Shown: in pieces, positions 1 through 8,495 of the stretch
How positions within the stretch are numbered: position 1 is the first letter of the stretch
Layout: every line of letters begins with the position of its first letter
Origin: Ralstonia thomasii
GTDB lineage: Bacteria > Pseudomonadota > Gammaproteobacteria > Burkholderiales > Burkholderiaceae
Length of the DNA: 64,000 nucleotides
Assembly: GCF_958405895.1 (NCBI RefSeq)
Contig: NZ_CATZAR010000007.1
Strand: one strand, 5' to 3'
The notes under the pieces: generated by a model
What the model was told of the DNA's origin: nothing
Seen by the model: only the letters and a program-made list of their open reading frames with translations
Database searches by the model: none
Program-made: the position numbers and the translations under genes

Positions 1-542
1 CCGGACAACTGCGGCGCGAGCGTCTCAAGCCACGCCGTGCCGCCGGCCAGCAGCCTGGTCTGCGGTGCACGCGCATGCAACGCCTGGACCAGTGCCGCAA
101 CGGCATTGGCGGCATCGGGCGCGCCGCGCTGGAGCGCGTCCAGCCCATCCAGCAGGAAGCCCGCGTAGCCCTGCGCGAGCAGCGGCGCAAAGACCTGGTC
201 GATCACGTTGGCAGGCCAGGCGCTTGTGCGCATTGCGTCGGTCTGCTGCGTCAGGTCCACGCGAGCGAACCAGAGCGTGGGCGATGGTTGCTTCGGATCG
301 AAGCTGCCGGCCGTGGCCGGCTCCAGCACGACCCAGTCGAAGGCTTGCAGTTCAGCGACGGGGACATCGCGGCCGTAGTAGAAGGCGATCTGCGGCTCTG
401 CCGAAGCGGACGTCGTCGGCTGCTGTGCACGAACGTTCGCAACGCCGAGCGCCAACGCCACGGCACCCAGCCACATCGGCCACATCGGCCACATCGGCCA
501 CCGCCACGATAACTTGCTGCCCTTTGCCTGCGTGTCCTGCAT
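1..542 (-). CDS. PelA-like glycoside hydrolase GH114 family protein, N-terminal part only
   Basis: The frame is open from an ATG at 542 (minus strand) to the left edge, so only about 180 N-terminal residues are present. A hydrophobic leader containing a WPM repeat is followed by an Ala-rich signal-peptide end (VRAQQ). The mature part begins with FYYGRDVPVAELQ and continues FDWVVLEP, which is the typical start of the endo-alpha-1,4-polygalactosaminidase (GH114) domain found in PelA. PelA hydrolyses and deacetylates Pel exopolysaccharide in the periplasm. The rest of the protein, including any deacetylase domain, lies outside the window, so the family call is firm only for the GH114 start. Confidence 0.72.
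   Translation of the reverse strand, partial: MQDTQAKGSKLSWRWPMWPMWPMWLGAVALALGVANVRAQQPTTSASAEPQIAFYYGRDVPVAELQAFDWVVLEPATAGSFDPKQPSPTLWFARVDLTQQTDAMRTSAWPANVIDQVFAPLLAQGYAGFLLDGLDALQRGAPDAANAVAALVQALHARAPQTRLLAGGTAWLETLAPQLS
471..497. repeat. Triplicated 9-bp tandem repeat inside the PelA-like signal peptide
   Basis: Three perfect copies of CCACATCGG lie head to tail. On the minus strand they encode a repeated Trp-Pro-Met unit in the hydrophobic core of the leader. Unit length is a multiple of three, so copy-number change would lengthen or shorten the signal peptide in frame. Confidence 0.85.
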
Positions 543-662
543 CCCGGTCCTCGAAAAGTCTGTCCGACATGCATTGTGCCGGGCGGCCATCCGATTGCAA
601 TGTTTGTGGGCCGGGGCGTGCCCGCCGCGATGCCCCTTGGGGGCACATGGCGGGAACCCGGC

Positions 663-890
663 TCAGTAACCGACCACCGTGTAGTGCGGGAATTCCGCTT
701 CGAACGCCTTCTCCAGGTCGTCGACGCTGGCGACAGCCGACGTGTAGACAACAGTTGTCGAGCCGCTGTCGTAGGCCAGCGTGACAGCCCAGGTGCCATG
801 CGCCTGGTTGACGCGATCGCGTGCGGCCTGGGCCGCCAGTTGACCCGGGCCGTTATCAGGTTTGGTTCCGTAGACTTTGCAGTGGGACAT
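663..890 (-). CDS. Small hypothetical protein (75 aa)
   Basis: A 75-residue soluble protein starting MSHCKVYGTKP. I do not recognise a family. It has no signal peptide or membrane segment; a mixed alpha/beta pattern with the acidic stretch VDDLEKAFEAEF near the end is visible. A longer start 18 codons upstream exists, but the added residues are basic and unlike the rest. It stands alone between the PelA-like gene and the SDR gene, on the same strand as both. Confidence 0.5.
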   Translation of the reverse strand: MSHCKVYGTKPDNGPGQLAAQAARDRVNQAHGTWAVTLAYDSGSTTVVYTSAVASVDDLEKAFEAEFPHYTVVGY

Positions 891-1087
891 GGCAATCACT
901 CCGAAGATGTGGAAGGAATGCCGCCGGCGCACGGGCAAGGACACGCGCGGTCTGCCTGGTCTGCGTTCTCAACGATACGGGCGAACAGACGCACTGCCGG
1001 CGGGTCCCGCCGGCATGCACCAGCGACACGGCCAGCGTAAAAGCCGGGGCCGCGCGCCGGAATGGTGCGTTCGTCAGGGCTGACGTT

Positions 1088-1876
1088 CTAGAACGCCGAC
1101 TTCACCACGCCGCCGTCCACACGCAGCGCAGCGCCCGTGGTGGCCGACGACAGCGGGCTGGCCACGTAGGCAACCAGGTTGGCGACTTCCTGCGTGGTGG
1201 CAAAGCGCTTGATGAGCGAGGTCGGCCGCGCCGTCTCGAAGAAGGTTTTCTCGAACGCTTCGAAGCTCTGCCCGCCCGAGAGCTTTTCGACAAACGCGTC
1301 TACGCCTTCGGAACGCGTCGGCCCCGGCAGCACGGCATTCACCGTGATGGCCGTGCCCGCGGTCAACTCGGCCAATCCGCGCGAGAGGCCCAGCAGCGCG
1401 GTCTTCGTGACACCGTAGTGGATCATCTCCACCGGAATCTGCACGCCACTCTCGCTGCTGATGAACACGATGCGTCCCCAGTTCTGTGCACGCATACCAG
1501 GCAGGTAGGCGCGCGACAGCCGCGCGCCGCTCAGCACGTTCACGTTGAAGAAGTGCTGCCACTCGGCGTCGTCGATTTCCTCGAACGGCTTGGGGTCGAA
1601 GATACCGAGGTTGTTGATGAGGATGTCGACCTTGGGAAAGCGGCCGAGCAGCGCGTCGACCTGGCCCGGATCGGACAGGTCACCGGCAAAGCCCTCGACC
1701 TGGGCGTCGGGCACTTCGGTGCGCAGGCGTGCAATCGCGTCGTCCACGGACGCTTGGGTACGGCCGTTGACGATCACGCGGGCGCCTTCGGCGGCCAGTG
1801 CTACAGCAATGGCATGACCGATGCCCTTGGTCGAGCCGGTCACGAGAGCGAGCTTGTTCTGAAGGTGGAGGTTCAT
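1088..1876 (-). CDS. SDR family NAD(P)-dependent oxidoreductase
   Basis: A 262-residue classical short-chain dehydrogenase/reductase. The Rossmann motif TGSTKGIGHA is near the N-terminus, an NNLG motif (variant of NNAG) sits mid-protein, and the catalytic Ser and YGVTK (YxxxK) motif are present at about two thirds of the length. The start MNLHLQNKLALVTG is chosen because the 16 residues of the longer frame are hydrophobic and foreign to the family. The substrate cannot be told from sequence. It is divergent from the MarR regulator at 2159, which may control it; the 280-bp gap has no obvious palindrome. Confidence 0.88.
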   Translation of the reverse strand: MNLHLQNKLALVTGSTKGIGHAIAVALAAEGARVIVNGRTQASVDDAIARLRTEVPDAQVEGFAGDLSDPGQVDALLGRFPKVDILINNLGIFDPKPFEEIDDAEWQHFFNVNVLSGARLSRAYLPGMRAQNWGRIVFISSESGVQIPVEMIHYGVTKTALLGLSRGLAELTAGTAITVNAVLPGPTRSEGVDAFVEKLSGGQSFEAFEKTFFETARPTSLIKRFATTQEVANLVAYVASPLSSATTGAALRVDGGVVKSAF

Positions 1877-2158
1877 GGCATTCAAAAAAGGAAAATGGAG
1901 GAGGACGAGCACGCCGCGCCACATGGTGCAAGTTGGTCACGGCGTCGACGTTTCAACCATGATACGAACCGCCTCGCCCCTTGGCAGCCGCAATCGTTTT
2001 GCAGCGGTATCCAACGAGATTTGACGATCGGCGTTGGTATCGATCCCGGCTTGACGGCCTGGGCAAGCGACGATTAGTGTGCAATGAAGTACGCCCAGCG
2101 TTACGGGAACGCGGCGCGCCTTACAAGCCGGATCACCGGCAGAACGGGGAGCACGACC

Positions 2159-2647
2159 ATGAGCATCGACGTACAGACACCTGAGGCCGCCGACACCAGC
2201 ACCAGTGAAGGCGCCTACCAGCTTGACACCATGGACCGCGATACCAACATCGGTAGGCTCGTGCACCGGGTCCGACACGCGTTGGTGACGCATATCGACA
2301 GTGCCCTGGCATCGCTGGACTTGACAGCCGCGCAATGGACGGTCGTCATCTACCTGGCCGAAGACCTGGCCACCACGCCGGCCGAACTCTCGCGCCTGCT
2401 GCACTACGATCCGGGCGCGATGACGCGGCTGATCGATCGGCTGGAGAAGAAGAACATCGTCAAGCGCGCGCCCAGCGATGCGGACCGCCGCTCGGTGGTG
2501 GTCTCGCTCACCGAGCAGGGCCGCGCGCTCTATCCGGAAATCCGGCCGCTAATCATCGACGTGCTGAACCACCTGCTGCGCGGGTTTTCGCAAACCGAGG
2601 TCAAGCAGTTGGAAAACCTGCTGTTGCGCGTGCTGCACAACGCCTGA
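2159..2647 (+). CDS. MarR family transcriptional regulator
   Basis: A 162-residue winged-helix regulator. The sequence LTAAQWTVVIYLAE opens the DNA-binding domain, TPAELSRLLHYDPGAMTRLIDRLEKK is the recognition region (given here only to locate residues of about 75-100), and the wing carries APSDADRRSVVVSLTEQG, which is diagnostic of MarR. The ATG at 2159 has a good ribosome site (GGGGA) 8 bases upstream, so it is preferred to the in-frame ATG 75 bases earlier. It is divergent from the SDR gene. MarR proteins usually repress a neighbouring gene and release it on ligand binding; the ligand is unknown. Confidence 0.9.
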   Translation: MSIDVQTPEAADTSTSEGAYQLDTMDRDTNIGRLVHRVRHALVTHIDSALASLDLTAAQWTVVIYLAEDLATTPAELSRLLHYDPGAMTRLIDRLEKKNIVKRAPSDADRRSVVVSLTEQGRALYPEIRPLIIDVLNHLLRGFSQTEVKQLENLLLRVLHNA

Positions 2648-2664
2648 TCGGATCAGGCGTTTTC
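2639..2664 (+). terminator. Rho-independent terminator overlapping the marR stop codon
   Basis: An 11-bp perfect inverted repeat (AACGCCTGATC / GATCAGGCGTT) ends in a short T run. The left arm includes the last codons and stop of the MarR gene. Confidence 0.8.
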
Positions 2665-2729
2665 GGTTGGGCAGTCTCAGCCGACAGCGTTGCCGGTGCG
2701 CTGGGGCTCGGGCGGGTGCCGCTTAGCGC

Positions 2730-3428
2730 TCACTGCCCCTCAAGCTCGTGCTTGATCTTGAACAGCTCGGTATCGGTGCGAATACCCAGCTTGCGATAGG
2801 CCGATTGCTTTTGCGAGCTGATCGTCTTGATGCTGCGCGCAAATTTCTCGGCAATGTCCGTGACCGACATGCCGTCCAGGCAGCAGCGCAGTACCTCGCG
2901 CTCGCGCGGGCTGAGTTCGGAGCGGTCGATCAGGGCGGACAGCTTGGTGCCATTGGTGACGGGCGCGGGCGCATCGGCGGAAAGCGCATCGCGCTCCATC
3001 TCGGCAGCCAGCGCGGCATTCAGGCGCTTGCCGCCCGCGGCCACCGTGCGGATGGCGCGTACCAATTCCGACAGATCCTCTTCCTTGCCGACAAAACCGC
3101 GTGCGCCGGCATGCATGACCATGCCCACCGTCGCCATGTTGTGATGCGCCGACGCCACCAGGATCTTCAAGTCCGGATAGCGCACGCGGATCAGGCGGAT
3201 CAGGTTCAGCCCGTCAATCTCGGTGGGTCCGAGCGAGTAGTCCATCAGCAGGACATCCACCTCAAGGCTTTTGTCTTTGAGTGCCTGCACGATTTCGCGA
3301 CCCGAGGCGAACATGCCGGAAACCTCGATGTCGGCCTCCTGTTTCAGGCGCGCAGCCAGACCATGGCGGACAACCGCATGGTCATCGAGCACGATCACGC
3401 GGATCGGCCGGGTCGCGGTCCAATTCAT
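2730..3428 (-). CDS. NarL/FixJ-type two-component response regulator
   Basis: A 232-residue protein with an N-terminal receiver domain (residues about 8-130) and a C-terminal LuxR-type helix-turn-helix (about 160-225). The receiver has the acidic pair in VIVLDDHAVVRHG, the phospho-acceptor Asp in LLMDYSLG, and the conserved Lys in ARGFVGKEEDL. The HTH begins LSPREREVLRCCLDG. No histidine kinase is adjacent, so it is an orphan by position. The nearest kinase gene (8921) is over 5 kb away and need not be its partner. An RcsB/BfmR-like role is possible but not shown. Confidence 0.9.
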   Translation of the reverse strand: MNWTATRPIRVIVLDDHAVVRHGLAARLKQEADIEVSGMFASGREIVQALKDKSLEVDVLLMDYSLGPTEIDGLNLIRLIRVRYPDLKILVASAHHNMATVGMVMHAGARGFVGKEEDLSELVRAIRTVAAGGKRLNAALAAEMERDALSADAPAPVTNGTKLSALIDRSELSPREREVLRCCLDGMSVTDIAEKFARSIKTISSQKQSAYRKLGIRTDTELFKIKHELEGQ

Positions 3429-3530
3429 GTTGGCAGGTTCCTATTCGACGGGGATTACTCGCAGCACAAGAGCGCCCCAAGATGCCGCAGAGGCCGACAT
3501 CTTAATAGCATTCCGGCGTAGCAACGGTGG

Positions 3531-4460
3531 TCACTTGGCCTCGACGATGGTGTCGTCTCGGGCGTAGACGCGGCAATTGACCCATCGCTCGGTACAGAAA
3601 GCCATCGCCCGAAATTCTGCGTTCTGGCCTACGGCCCAGGAGTAGTGATCGCCGTCGGAGGCGACAAAAATCTTCGGCCACGTTTTCTTCAGATACATAT
3701 CGAAGCCGGCCTGTTGGTTTCGCCCGAGTTCGCCGGAGCGGCCTGGTGGCGCCGCCTGCGCGCTCGATGCGTAAGCGGCCGGTGCAGCCGTCGCCTGAGC
3801 CAGCGATTTCTGCCCGCGCGCAGGGACATCGGCAATCCAGTCCGCAGGAATCGCGAAGTTCAGGTTCTGCCCCATGGTGAGCACGACTTGATGGTCTGTT
3901 ATGCCAATCAATCGGCCGTCCGCATCGAACAGGCCGCCCCCGCTGGACCCTTGTGAGATTGGGGCAGACGTCTGGATGCTCTTGAGACGTCCTTCGTCAT
4001 CGGTACGCAATGACGAGATCAAACCCTCACTGATCGTCAGCTCCAGCCCCAGCGGATTGCCGACTGCGTACACCTTCTGCCCCGTCACGAGCGCGCTACC
4101 CGGAGCAAGCGTCACTGCAGGCGCGTGGAAATCCGCGACCCGCAGTTGACAGAGGTCGCGCTCCACGTCGGGATACTGCAAGCGAGCACCGTAGCTTGCG
4201 TTGCCGCGTTTGAGCCAGACTTGCTTGCCGCCGCGCAGCACATGGCAGTTCGTAATCGCCACACCATCGGCAATGACCACTGCGCTGCCAATGGACAGCG
4301 GCCGGCCGTCCGAACCCGCAACGCGGACCTCCCAGACGCTAGGCGAGACCTTGGCAAAGACCGCTGCGGGCTCAAGCGCGACCGCGCGCTCTGCAGCGCC
4401 GGCGCAGACCACGGCAGCAGCCAGCAGTGAAACCAGTCGAACGATATGCATGTTAGTCAA
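3531..4460 (-). CDS. Secreted S1C trypsin-like serine protease without PDZ domain
   Basis: A 309-residue periplasmic protease. After a signal peptide (cleavage likely after AVALEP region) the catalytic His is in AITNCHVL, the Asp in ERDLCQL, and the Ser in QGSSGGGLFD, a variant of the usual GNSGGPL. A glycine/alanine/proline-rich linker follows, and then a C-terminal segment of about 80 residues with four cysteines or so that I do not recognise. The PDZ domains of DegP/HtrA are absent. The first start is TTG, with GAGG 9 bases upstream; an ATG at 4451 is the alternative. It lies 10 bp after a lipoprotein gene and is probably co-transcribed with it. Confidence 0.85.
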   Translation of the reverse strand: MTNMHIVRLVSLLAAAVVCAGAAERAVALEPAAVFAKVSPSVWEVRVAGSDGRPLSIGSAVVIADGVAITNCHVLRGGKQVWLKRGNASYGARLQYPDVERDLCQLRVADFHAPAVTLAPGSALVTGQKVYAVGNPLGLELTISEGLISSLRTDDEGRLKSIQTSAPISQGSSGGGLFDADGRLIGITDHQVVLTMGQNLNFAIPADWIADVPARGQKSLAQATAAPAAYASSAQAAPPGRSGELGRNQQAGFDMYLKKTWPKIFVASDGDHYSWAVGQNAEFRAMAFCTERWVNCRVYARDDTIVEAK

Positions 4461-4470
4461 GCGGGCCGCC

Positions 4471-5037
4471 TCATTGGGGCACCAGCAAATCTTTGAGGTC
4501 GCTCAGCGTGGTCGATCCATCTTCCGAACGGGTGCGATCACGCATGTGCGCGATATCGGCGTCGGTCAAGGGCTGGCAAGCAGATTGCGTTGCCCATTGC
4601 CGATAGCGCGCAGCCACCGGGCGCCATGACAGCCCATTGCTGGATTCGATGAGTGCCGCCCGACAGCCCCGCTCGCTTTCGGAGTAAGTCGAACGCAACT
4701 GGTAACGGTGCCCCGTCAGCGGAACGAAACTCACCGCAACCGAGCAGAAATAGGTCAGGTTCCCCGCCGGACGCACGAAGTTCACGGCCATGGTCGTCGG
4801 CACGTCGGTCAGCACACGCACGGAGCGCGCTGGCTGGTTCGTGGCAATTGCCACGCGTTGCCCCGTGCATGTGCGGGCGTCATCGAATACCAGCAATGCG
4901 GCGGCCGCGCCGCTGGCGGGCCGTATAAACTCAACCGGCACGGTCCGGGCACCCGCGGGCGGTTCTACATACGGCTGTGCGCAGCCCGCAAGCCACAAAG
5001 CGCCTCCCAACAAAGAGGCGGTCATTCTGAGCGTCAT
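4471..5037 (-). CDS. Hypothetical surface lipoprotein
   Basis: A 188-residue protein with a lipoprotein signal peptide: MTLRMTASLLGGALWLAGC, where LAGC is the lipobox. The ATG at 5037 is preceded by a strong GGGGGGAG ribosome site, so the longer frame upstream is rejected. The mature protein has four further cysteines and a beta-rich look; no family is recognised. It precedes the protease gene by 10 bp on the same strand, so a shared envelope role is plausible but only inferred. Confidence 0.72.
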   Translation of the reverse strand: MTLRMTASLLGGALWLAGCAQPYVEPPAGARTVPVEFIRPASGAAAALLVFDDARTCTGQRVAIATNQPARSVRVLTDVPTTMAVNFVRPAGNLTYFCSVAVSFVPLTGHRYQLRSTYSESERGCRAALIESSNGLSWRPVAARYRQWATQSACQPLTDADIAHMRDRTRSEDGSTTLSDLKDLLVPQ

Positions 5038-5198
5038 GCGCTCCCCCCCAAAGGCAACCTTTTCTGAGATCGGCATTTCCTTCTTCGAGCGCAGTGGCAC
5101 GCACGCTCGATGCCGCTGAAGTGTAACCAAAGGTGACGGAGAGGGACTGACCTGAGTACCAGCGTTGTGCGCGCGCGTCGGCCGCGGGTCAGCCGCGC

Positions 5199-5807
5199 TC
5201 AGGCCAGCGCCGCGTCGATGCGCGCCTGCGTGCTGCGGCGCGCGCGCTCGAACACCGCCATGTCGCCCATCAGAAACGCCACGTTGGCGTTGGAGCGAAA
5301 CGATTCGATCTCAAAGACGAGCTGATCGACGTCGACATCCGCGCGCAATTCACCGGCCGCCTGCGCCGCGGCAATCGTCTCGCGAAACCGCGCACGCACC
5401 GACTCGCGGTGTCCGCGCACACGATCCTGGATCGCGCCCGGGCGGGCCCGGTATTCGTAGCTGGCCGCGCAGACAAAGCAGCCGCCTGGCGATGCGCCGC
5501 TGGCCACGTAGTCGAACCAGCCGTCGGTCAGCGCCCGCAGGCGGGCAAGCGGGCTTTCCAGCGCCAGCGCGGGCTTCACCACCTTCTCGCGGTAGTGCAC
5601 CACGCCCGCGTCGAGCGTGGAGAGCTGCAGCGTTTCCTTGTCGCCGAAGAGCACCTGGATATTGCCCTTGCCCACGCCTGCATCCGTGGCCAAGCGGCCG
5701 ATGGTGAGGCCCTCCAGCCCATCGGTGGAAGCGATGGCGGTGGCGTGCTCCAACACCTGGGCGCGCGCGCGTTCGCCACGCTGGCGGCGGCCGTCGGTTT
5801 TGTTCAT
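5199..5807 (-). CDS. TetR/AcrR family transcriptional regulator
   Basis: A 202-residue repressor. The N-terminal HTH region reads ERARAQVLEHATAIASTDGL, then LTIGRLATDAGVGKGNIQVLFGDKE. The C-terminal ligand domain resembles the TetR_C-type found next to efflux pumps. It is divergent from the MFS transporter at 5912, with only 104 bp between the genes and an inverted repeat in that gap. It most likely represses the pump and itself until an inducer binds. Confidence 0.9.
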   Translation of the reverse strand: MNKTDGRRQRGERARAQVLEHATAIASTDGLEGLTIGRLATDAGVGKGNIQVLFGDKETLQLSTLDAGVVHYREKVVKPALALESPLARLRALTDGWFDYVASGASPGGCFVCAASYEYRARPGAIQDRVRGHRESVRARFRETIAAAQAAGELRADVDVDQLVFEIESFRSNANVAFLMGDMAVFERARRSTQARIDAALA

Positions 5808-5848
5808 GGCAATGCCCTATCGATGAGTGGGGTCAACACAATCGACCC

Positions 5849-5876
5849 TTGACGTGGGCCAATCGCCCTTTAGTAT
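5849..5876 (+). promoter_or_regulatory. Sigma-70-type promoter for the MFS efflux gene
   Basis: TTGACG (5849-5854) and TAGTAT (5871-5876) are separated by 16 bp. The -10 hexamer overlaps the TetR-type inverted repeat, which fits repression by occlusion. Confidence 0.6.
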
Positions 5877-5891
5877 ACGTACGACCGTATA
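5874..5891. promoter_or_regulatory. Probable TetR operator
   Basis: Inverted repeat TATACG-N6-CGTATA lies between the divergent tetR and MFS genes and overlaps the -10 element. Half-site spacing and position are typical of TetR-family operators. Confidence 0.7.
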
Positions 5892-5911
5892 TTAATAACC
5901 CGAGATCGCCC

Positions 5912-7378
5912 ATGTCAACGGAATCCCTTTCCGCCGGTAGCGTTGCCTCGCCAGCCAAACGGCACTGGCCCGCGCTGGCGGCGCTGCTGACCGGCAACTT
6001 CGTCACCATTCTCGACCTGTTCATCGTCAATGTGGCGATTCCGGACATCCGGGCCGGCCTGCATGCGAGTTTTGCCGAAATCCAGCTCGTGATGGTCGGC
6101 TACAGCGCGGCGTATGCGGTGTTCCTGCTCAACGGCGCGCGCCTGGGCGATCTGTTCGGACGCAAGCGCATGTTTCTGGCAGGCATGGCGCTGTTCACGC
6201 TCGCATCTGCGCTGTGCGGGCTGGCCACCACGCCGTGGATGCTGATCGCCATGCGTGTCGGCCAAGGCCTGGGCGCGGCCATCCTCATGCCCCAGGTGAT
6301 GGCCTCGCTGCGCGTACTGTTTGACGGCGATGCGCGACGCCGCGCATTCGGCACCATGGGCGCCGTGCAGGGCGTGGCGGCGTCGGTCTCGCAAATCATC
6401 GGCGGCTGGCTGATCGCGCATCCGCTGGCGGCCAACGTGTCGGGCTGGCGCGCGGTATTCCTGGTGAACGTGCCAATCGGCATTGCGGCGCTGCTGGCGG
6501 CGCGGGCCTCCGTGGCGGAATCGCGTGCGCCGGTGGCCGCGCGATTGGACGTGCACGGCGCCGTGGCCGGCGCGGTGGCGCTGGCAATGCTGCTGGTGCC
6601 GATCATGCAGGGCCGCGAGTCCGGCTGGCCGTGGTGGTCGTGGGCGGTGCCGCTGGCTTCTCTGCTGGTCTTCCGCCACTTTGTGCGGGTGGAGCAGACG
6701 CTGTCGGCGGCGGGCCGCGTCCCCATCATCGAGATGGCGCTGTTCCGCAACCGCAGCTTTGTGCTGGGCGTGCTGGCGATCTTTCTGTTCTACACGGCCA
6801 TCAGTTCGTACTTCCTGGCGCTGACGATCCTGCTGCAGTTCGGGCGCGGCTTGTCGGCGTTGGCAGCGGGGCTGGTGTTCACGCCGGCGGCCGTCGCCTT
6901 CTTTACGGGCTCGCTGACGGCGCCCCGCCTGGCCGAACGCATCGGGCAGCGCGCCTTGTTGCTGGGCGTAGCGATCTTCGCCGTGGGCATGGTTGTCCTG
7001 GCCACCATGGCGCAACTGGGCGCGGGCACTGCGTGGCTGATCCTGCCGCTGATGCTCAACGGCTTCGGGCAAGGCATGGTGATTCCGCTGTCGCTCAACA
7101 CCATCCTGAGCGGCGTGGAAACAGCCCAGGCCGGCATGGGCGCCGGTACCGTTACGACCATGCAGGCCGTGGGCAATGCGGTGGGCGTGACGGTGGTGGG
7201 CGTGCTGCTGTTCTCGCTGCTCGGTCAGGTGGAGGGGGCCGATGGCGCGGTCGCGGCGGAAGCGGCAACACACGCTGCGCACTACGGCCACGCGTTTGCG
7301 CTGGCCACGCTCTACAACGTGGCGGCGACGGTGCTGTCCTTCGTGCTGTTCTGGCGCGCGTGGCGCCGTCACGCCTGA
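5912..7378 (+). CDS. MFS transporter, DHA2 (EmrB/QacA-type) drug efflux
   Basis: A 488-residue inner-membrane protein with about 14 hydrophobic segments. The first is preceded by LAALLTGNFVTILDLFIVNVA, typical of the DHA2 family; the loop 2-3 motif is present as GARLGDLFGRKRMFL. Members export drugs or antiseptics by proton antiport. The start at 5912 (MSTESLSAG) is used because the preceding 21 codons overlap the promoter and operator. The TetR repressor is divergently encoded. The substrate is unknown. Confidence 0.9.
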   Translation: MSTESLSAGSVASPAKRHWPALAALLTGNFVTILDLFIVNVAIPDIRAGLHASFAEIQLVMVGYSAAYAVFLLNGARLGDLFGRKRMFLAGMALFTLASALCGLATTPWMLIAMRVGQGLGAAILMPQVMASLRVLFDGDARRRAFGTMGAVQGVAASVSQIIGGWLIAHPLAANVSGWRAVFLVNVPIGIAALLAARASVAESRAPVAARLDVHGAVAGAVALAMLLVPIMQGRESGWPWWSWAVPLASLLVFRHFVRVEQTLSAAGRVPIIEMALFRNRSFVLGVLAIFLFYTAISSYFLALTILLQFGRGLSALAAGLVFTPAAVAFFTGSLTAPRLAERIGQRALLLGVAIFAVGMVVLATMAQLGAGTAWLILPLMLNGFGQGMVIPLSLNTILSGVETAQAGMGAGTVTTMQAVGNAVGVTVVGVLLFSLLGQVEGADGAVAAEAATHAAHYGHAFALATLYNVAATVLSFVLFWRAWRRHA

Positions 7379-7384
7379 GCGGGC

Positions 7385-7984
7385 TTACTTGCGCACCCAG
7401 CCGCGCCGCACGCAGGGCGCCAGCACCACGCCATGCAAGGCCAGCCCCAGCCGGTGCAGCGGCTCCGACAGCGTATACGCCACACGCCCGCTGCAAAGCC
7501 ATGCGCACAGGGCCGACACAGCCGCCGCGCCCAGCATGTCGAACGGATAGTGCACGCCCAGGTAGATGCGCGCCCACGCCATGGGCAAGCCCAAAAGCGC
7601 CAGCAACACGCCCACGCGGCGCAGGCGTGCGTTCCACATCAGGCTGAATGCCACGGTCCACAGCGCCGTCAGGTGGTCGCTGGGGAACGACGAATCCGGC
7701 GCGTGCGGCAGCAGATTCGTGCCCAGTTCAATCGCAAACGGCCTGGGGTGATACCACGCGAGGCCGAAGCCGACGTTGATCGACAACGCCAGCGCTGCAG
7801 CCACGCCGGTCTGCAGTGCCTGCCTGCGCGTGGTGGGCTCACCCCACAGCCAGCCGGCGACGAGCGTGAGCGGCACCAGCCAGATCGCGTATTCGGCAAA
7901 GGCCATCGCCAGCCAGACGGTGGCAGCCGATGCGTCGGCCGGCGCGTTGATCCAAAGAAACAGCGTGTGATTGAGTGATTCCAT
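7385..7984 (-). CDS. PAP2-family phosphatase (undecaprenyl-diphosphatase-like)
   Basis: A 199-residue membrane protein with about five or six hydrophobic segments. The three PAP2 motifs are visible: WYHPRPF, SSFPSDHLTAL, and ARIYLGVHYPFDML. Members of this size (BcrC/YbjG-like) dephosphorylate undecaprenyl pyrophosphate on the outer side of the inner membrane, recycling the cell-wall carrier. Some act instead on lipid A or phosphatidate. It is convergent with the MFS gene, with 6 bp between the stops. Confidence 0.85.
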   Translation of the reverse strand: MESLNHTLFLWINAPADASAATVWLAMAFAEYAIWLVPLTLVAGWLWGEPTTRRQALQTGVAAALALSINVGFGLAWYHPRPFAIELGTNLLPHAPDSSFPSDHLTALWTVAFSLMWNARLRRVGVLLALLGLPMAWARIYLGVHYPFDMLGAAAVSALCAWLCSGRVAYTLSEPLHRLGLALHGVVLAPCVRRGWVRK

Positions 7985-8236
7985 ACAGCGTTGGCCAAGG
8001 GCCCGGGGGGTTCAACAACCGTGAGATGCCGGACCCACACTACTAAAAATTCCCTTCAATTCCCTTGGAACCGGCCTGTGGGCAAGCCTAGGCCACCCGA
8101 CTTAGGCCAGCCGTAGCGATCTCCTCCTTGCCCGGATCATTGCCTAGGCTTTTCCCACCGCCTGACGCTCCCTAGGATGTAGGCACACCGACACGCGGGC
8201 AGGTCGGACACGCACAGTCTCGAACCCCGGGGATGA

Positions 8237-8443
8237 ATGGAAATTTGTCTGATTCAGCGGGACACACGCCGGCAGGCGACGTTTGCCGGTGCGATTGCGC
8301 TGCTGATCTTGTTGACGCTGGGCGTCGCTGCACCACGCGCAGGCCTGCAATGGCCTGCGACCAACCCCTTCATGCCGATGTGCGCGCTGACTGCGTTCAC
8401 CACGGCCAGCATCGCCGCGTTTCTGCTGGGCGCGCTCACGTAA
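8237..8443 (+). pseudogene. Truncated MASE4-like membrane sensor fragment
   Basis: A 68-residue reading frame with two hydrophobic segments. Its sequence, starting RRQATFAGAIALL after a short lead and containing GLQWPATNPFMPMCALTAF, resembles the first part of MASE4 membrane sensory domains. These normally have about eight helices in front of a kinase or GGDEF domain. Here a TAA stop follows the second segment, directly before the oriC-like stretch. It is probably the stump of a sensor gene cut by rearrangement; a genuine two-helix protein cannot be excluded. Confidence 0.5.
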
Positions 8444-8495
8444 CGCACATCAAACATCAAGCACCCGTGAGCGTTTGCCCTGCCCGTCTTTGCTG

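Noticed and set aside
821..2077. 418-codon plus-strand frame across the SDR gene
   Set aside because: Overlaps the SDR gene and its spacer and has no recognisable protein.
5915..7372. Long open frame opposite the MFS transporter (about 485 codons, minus)
   Set aside because: It is the GC-rich antisense of a gene with clear MFS helices. The protein would be Arg/His/Gln-rich with no domain.
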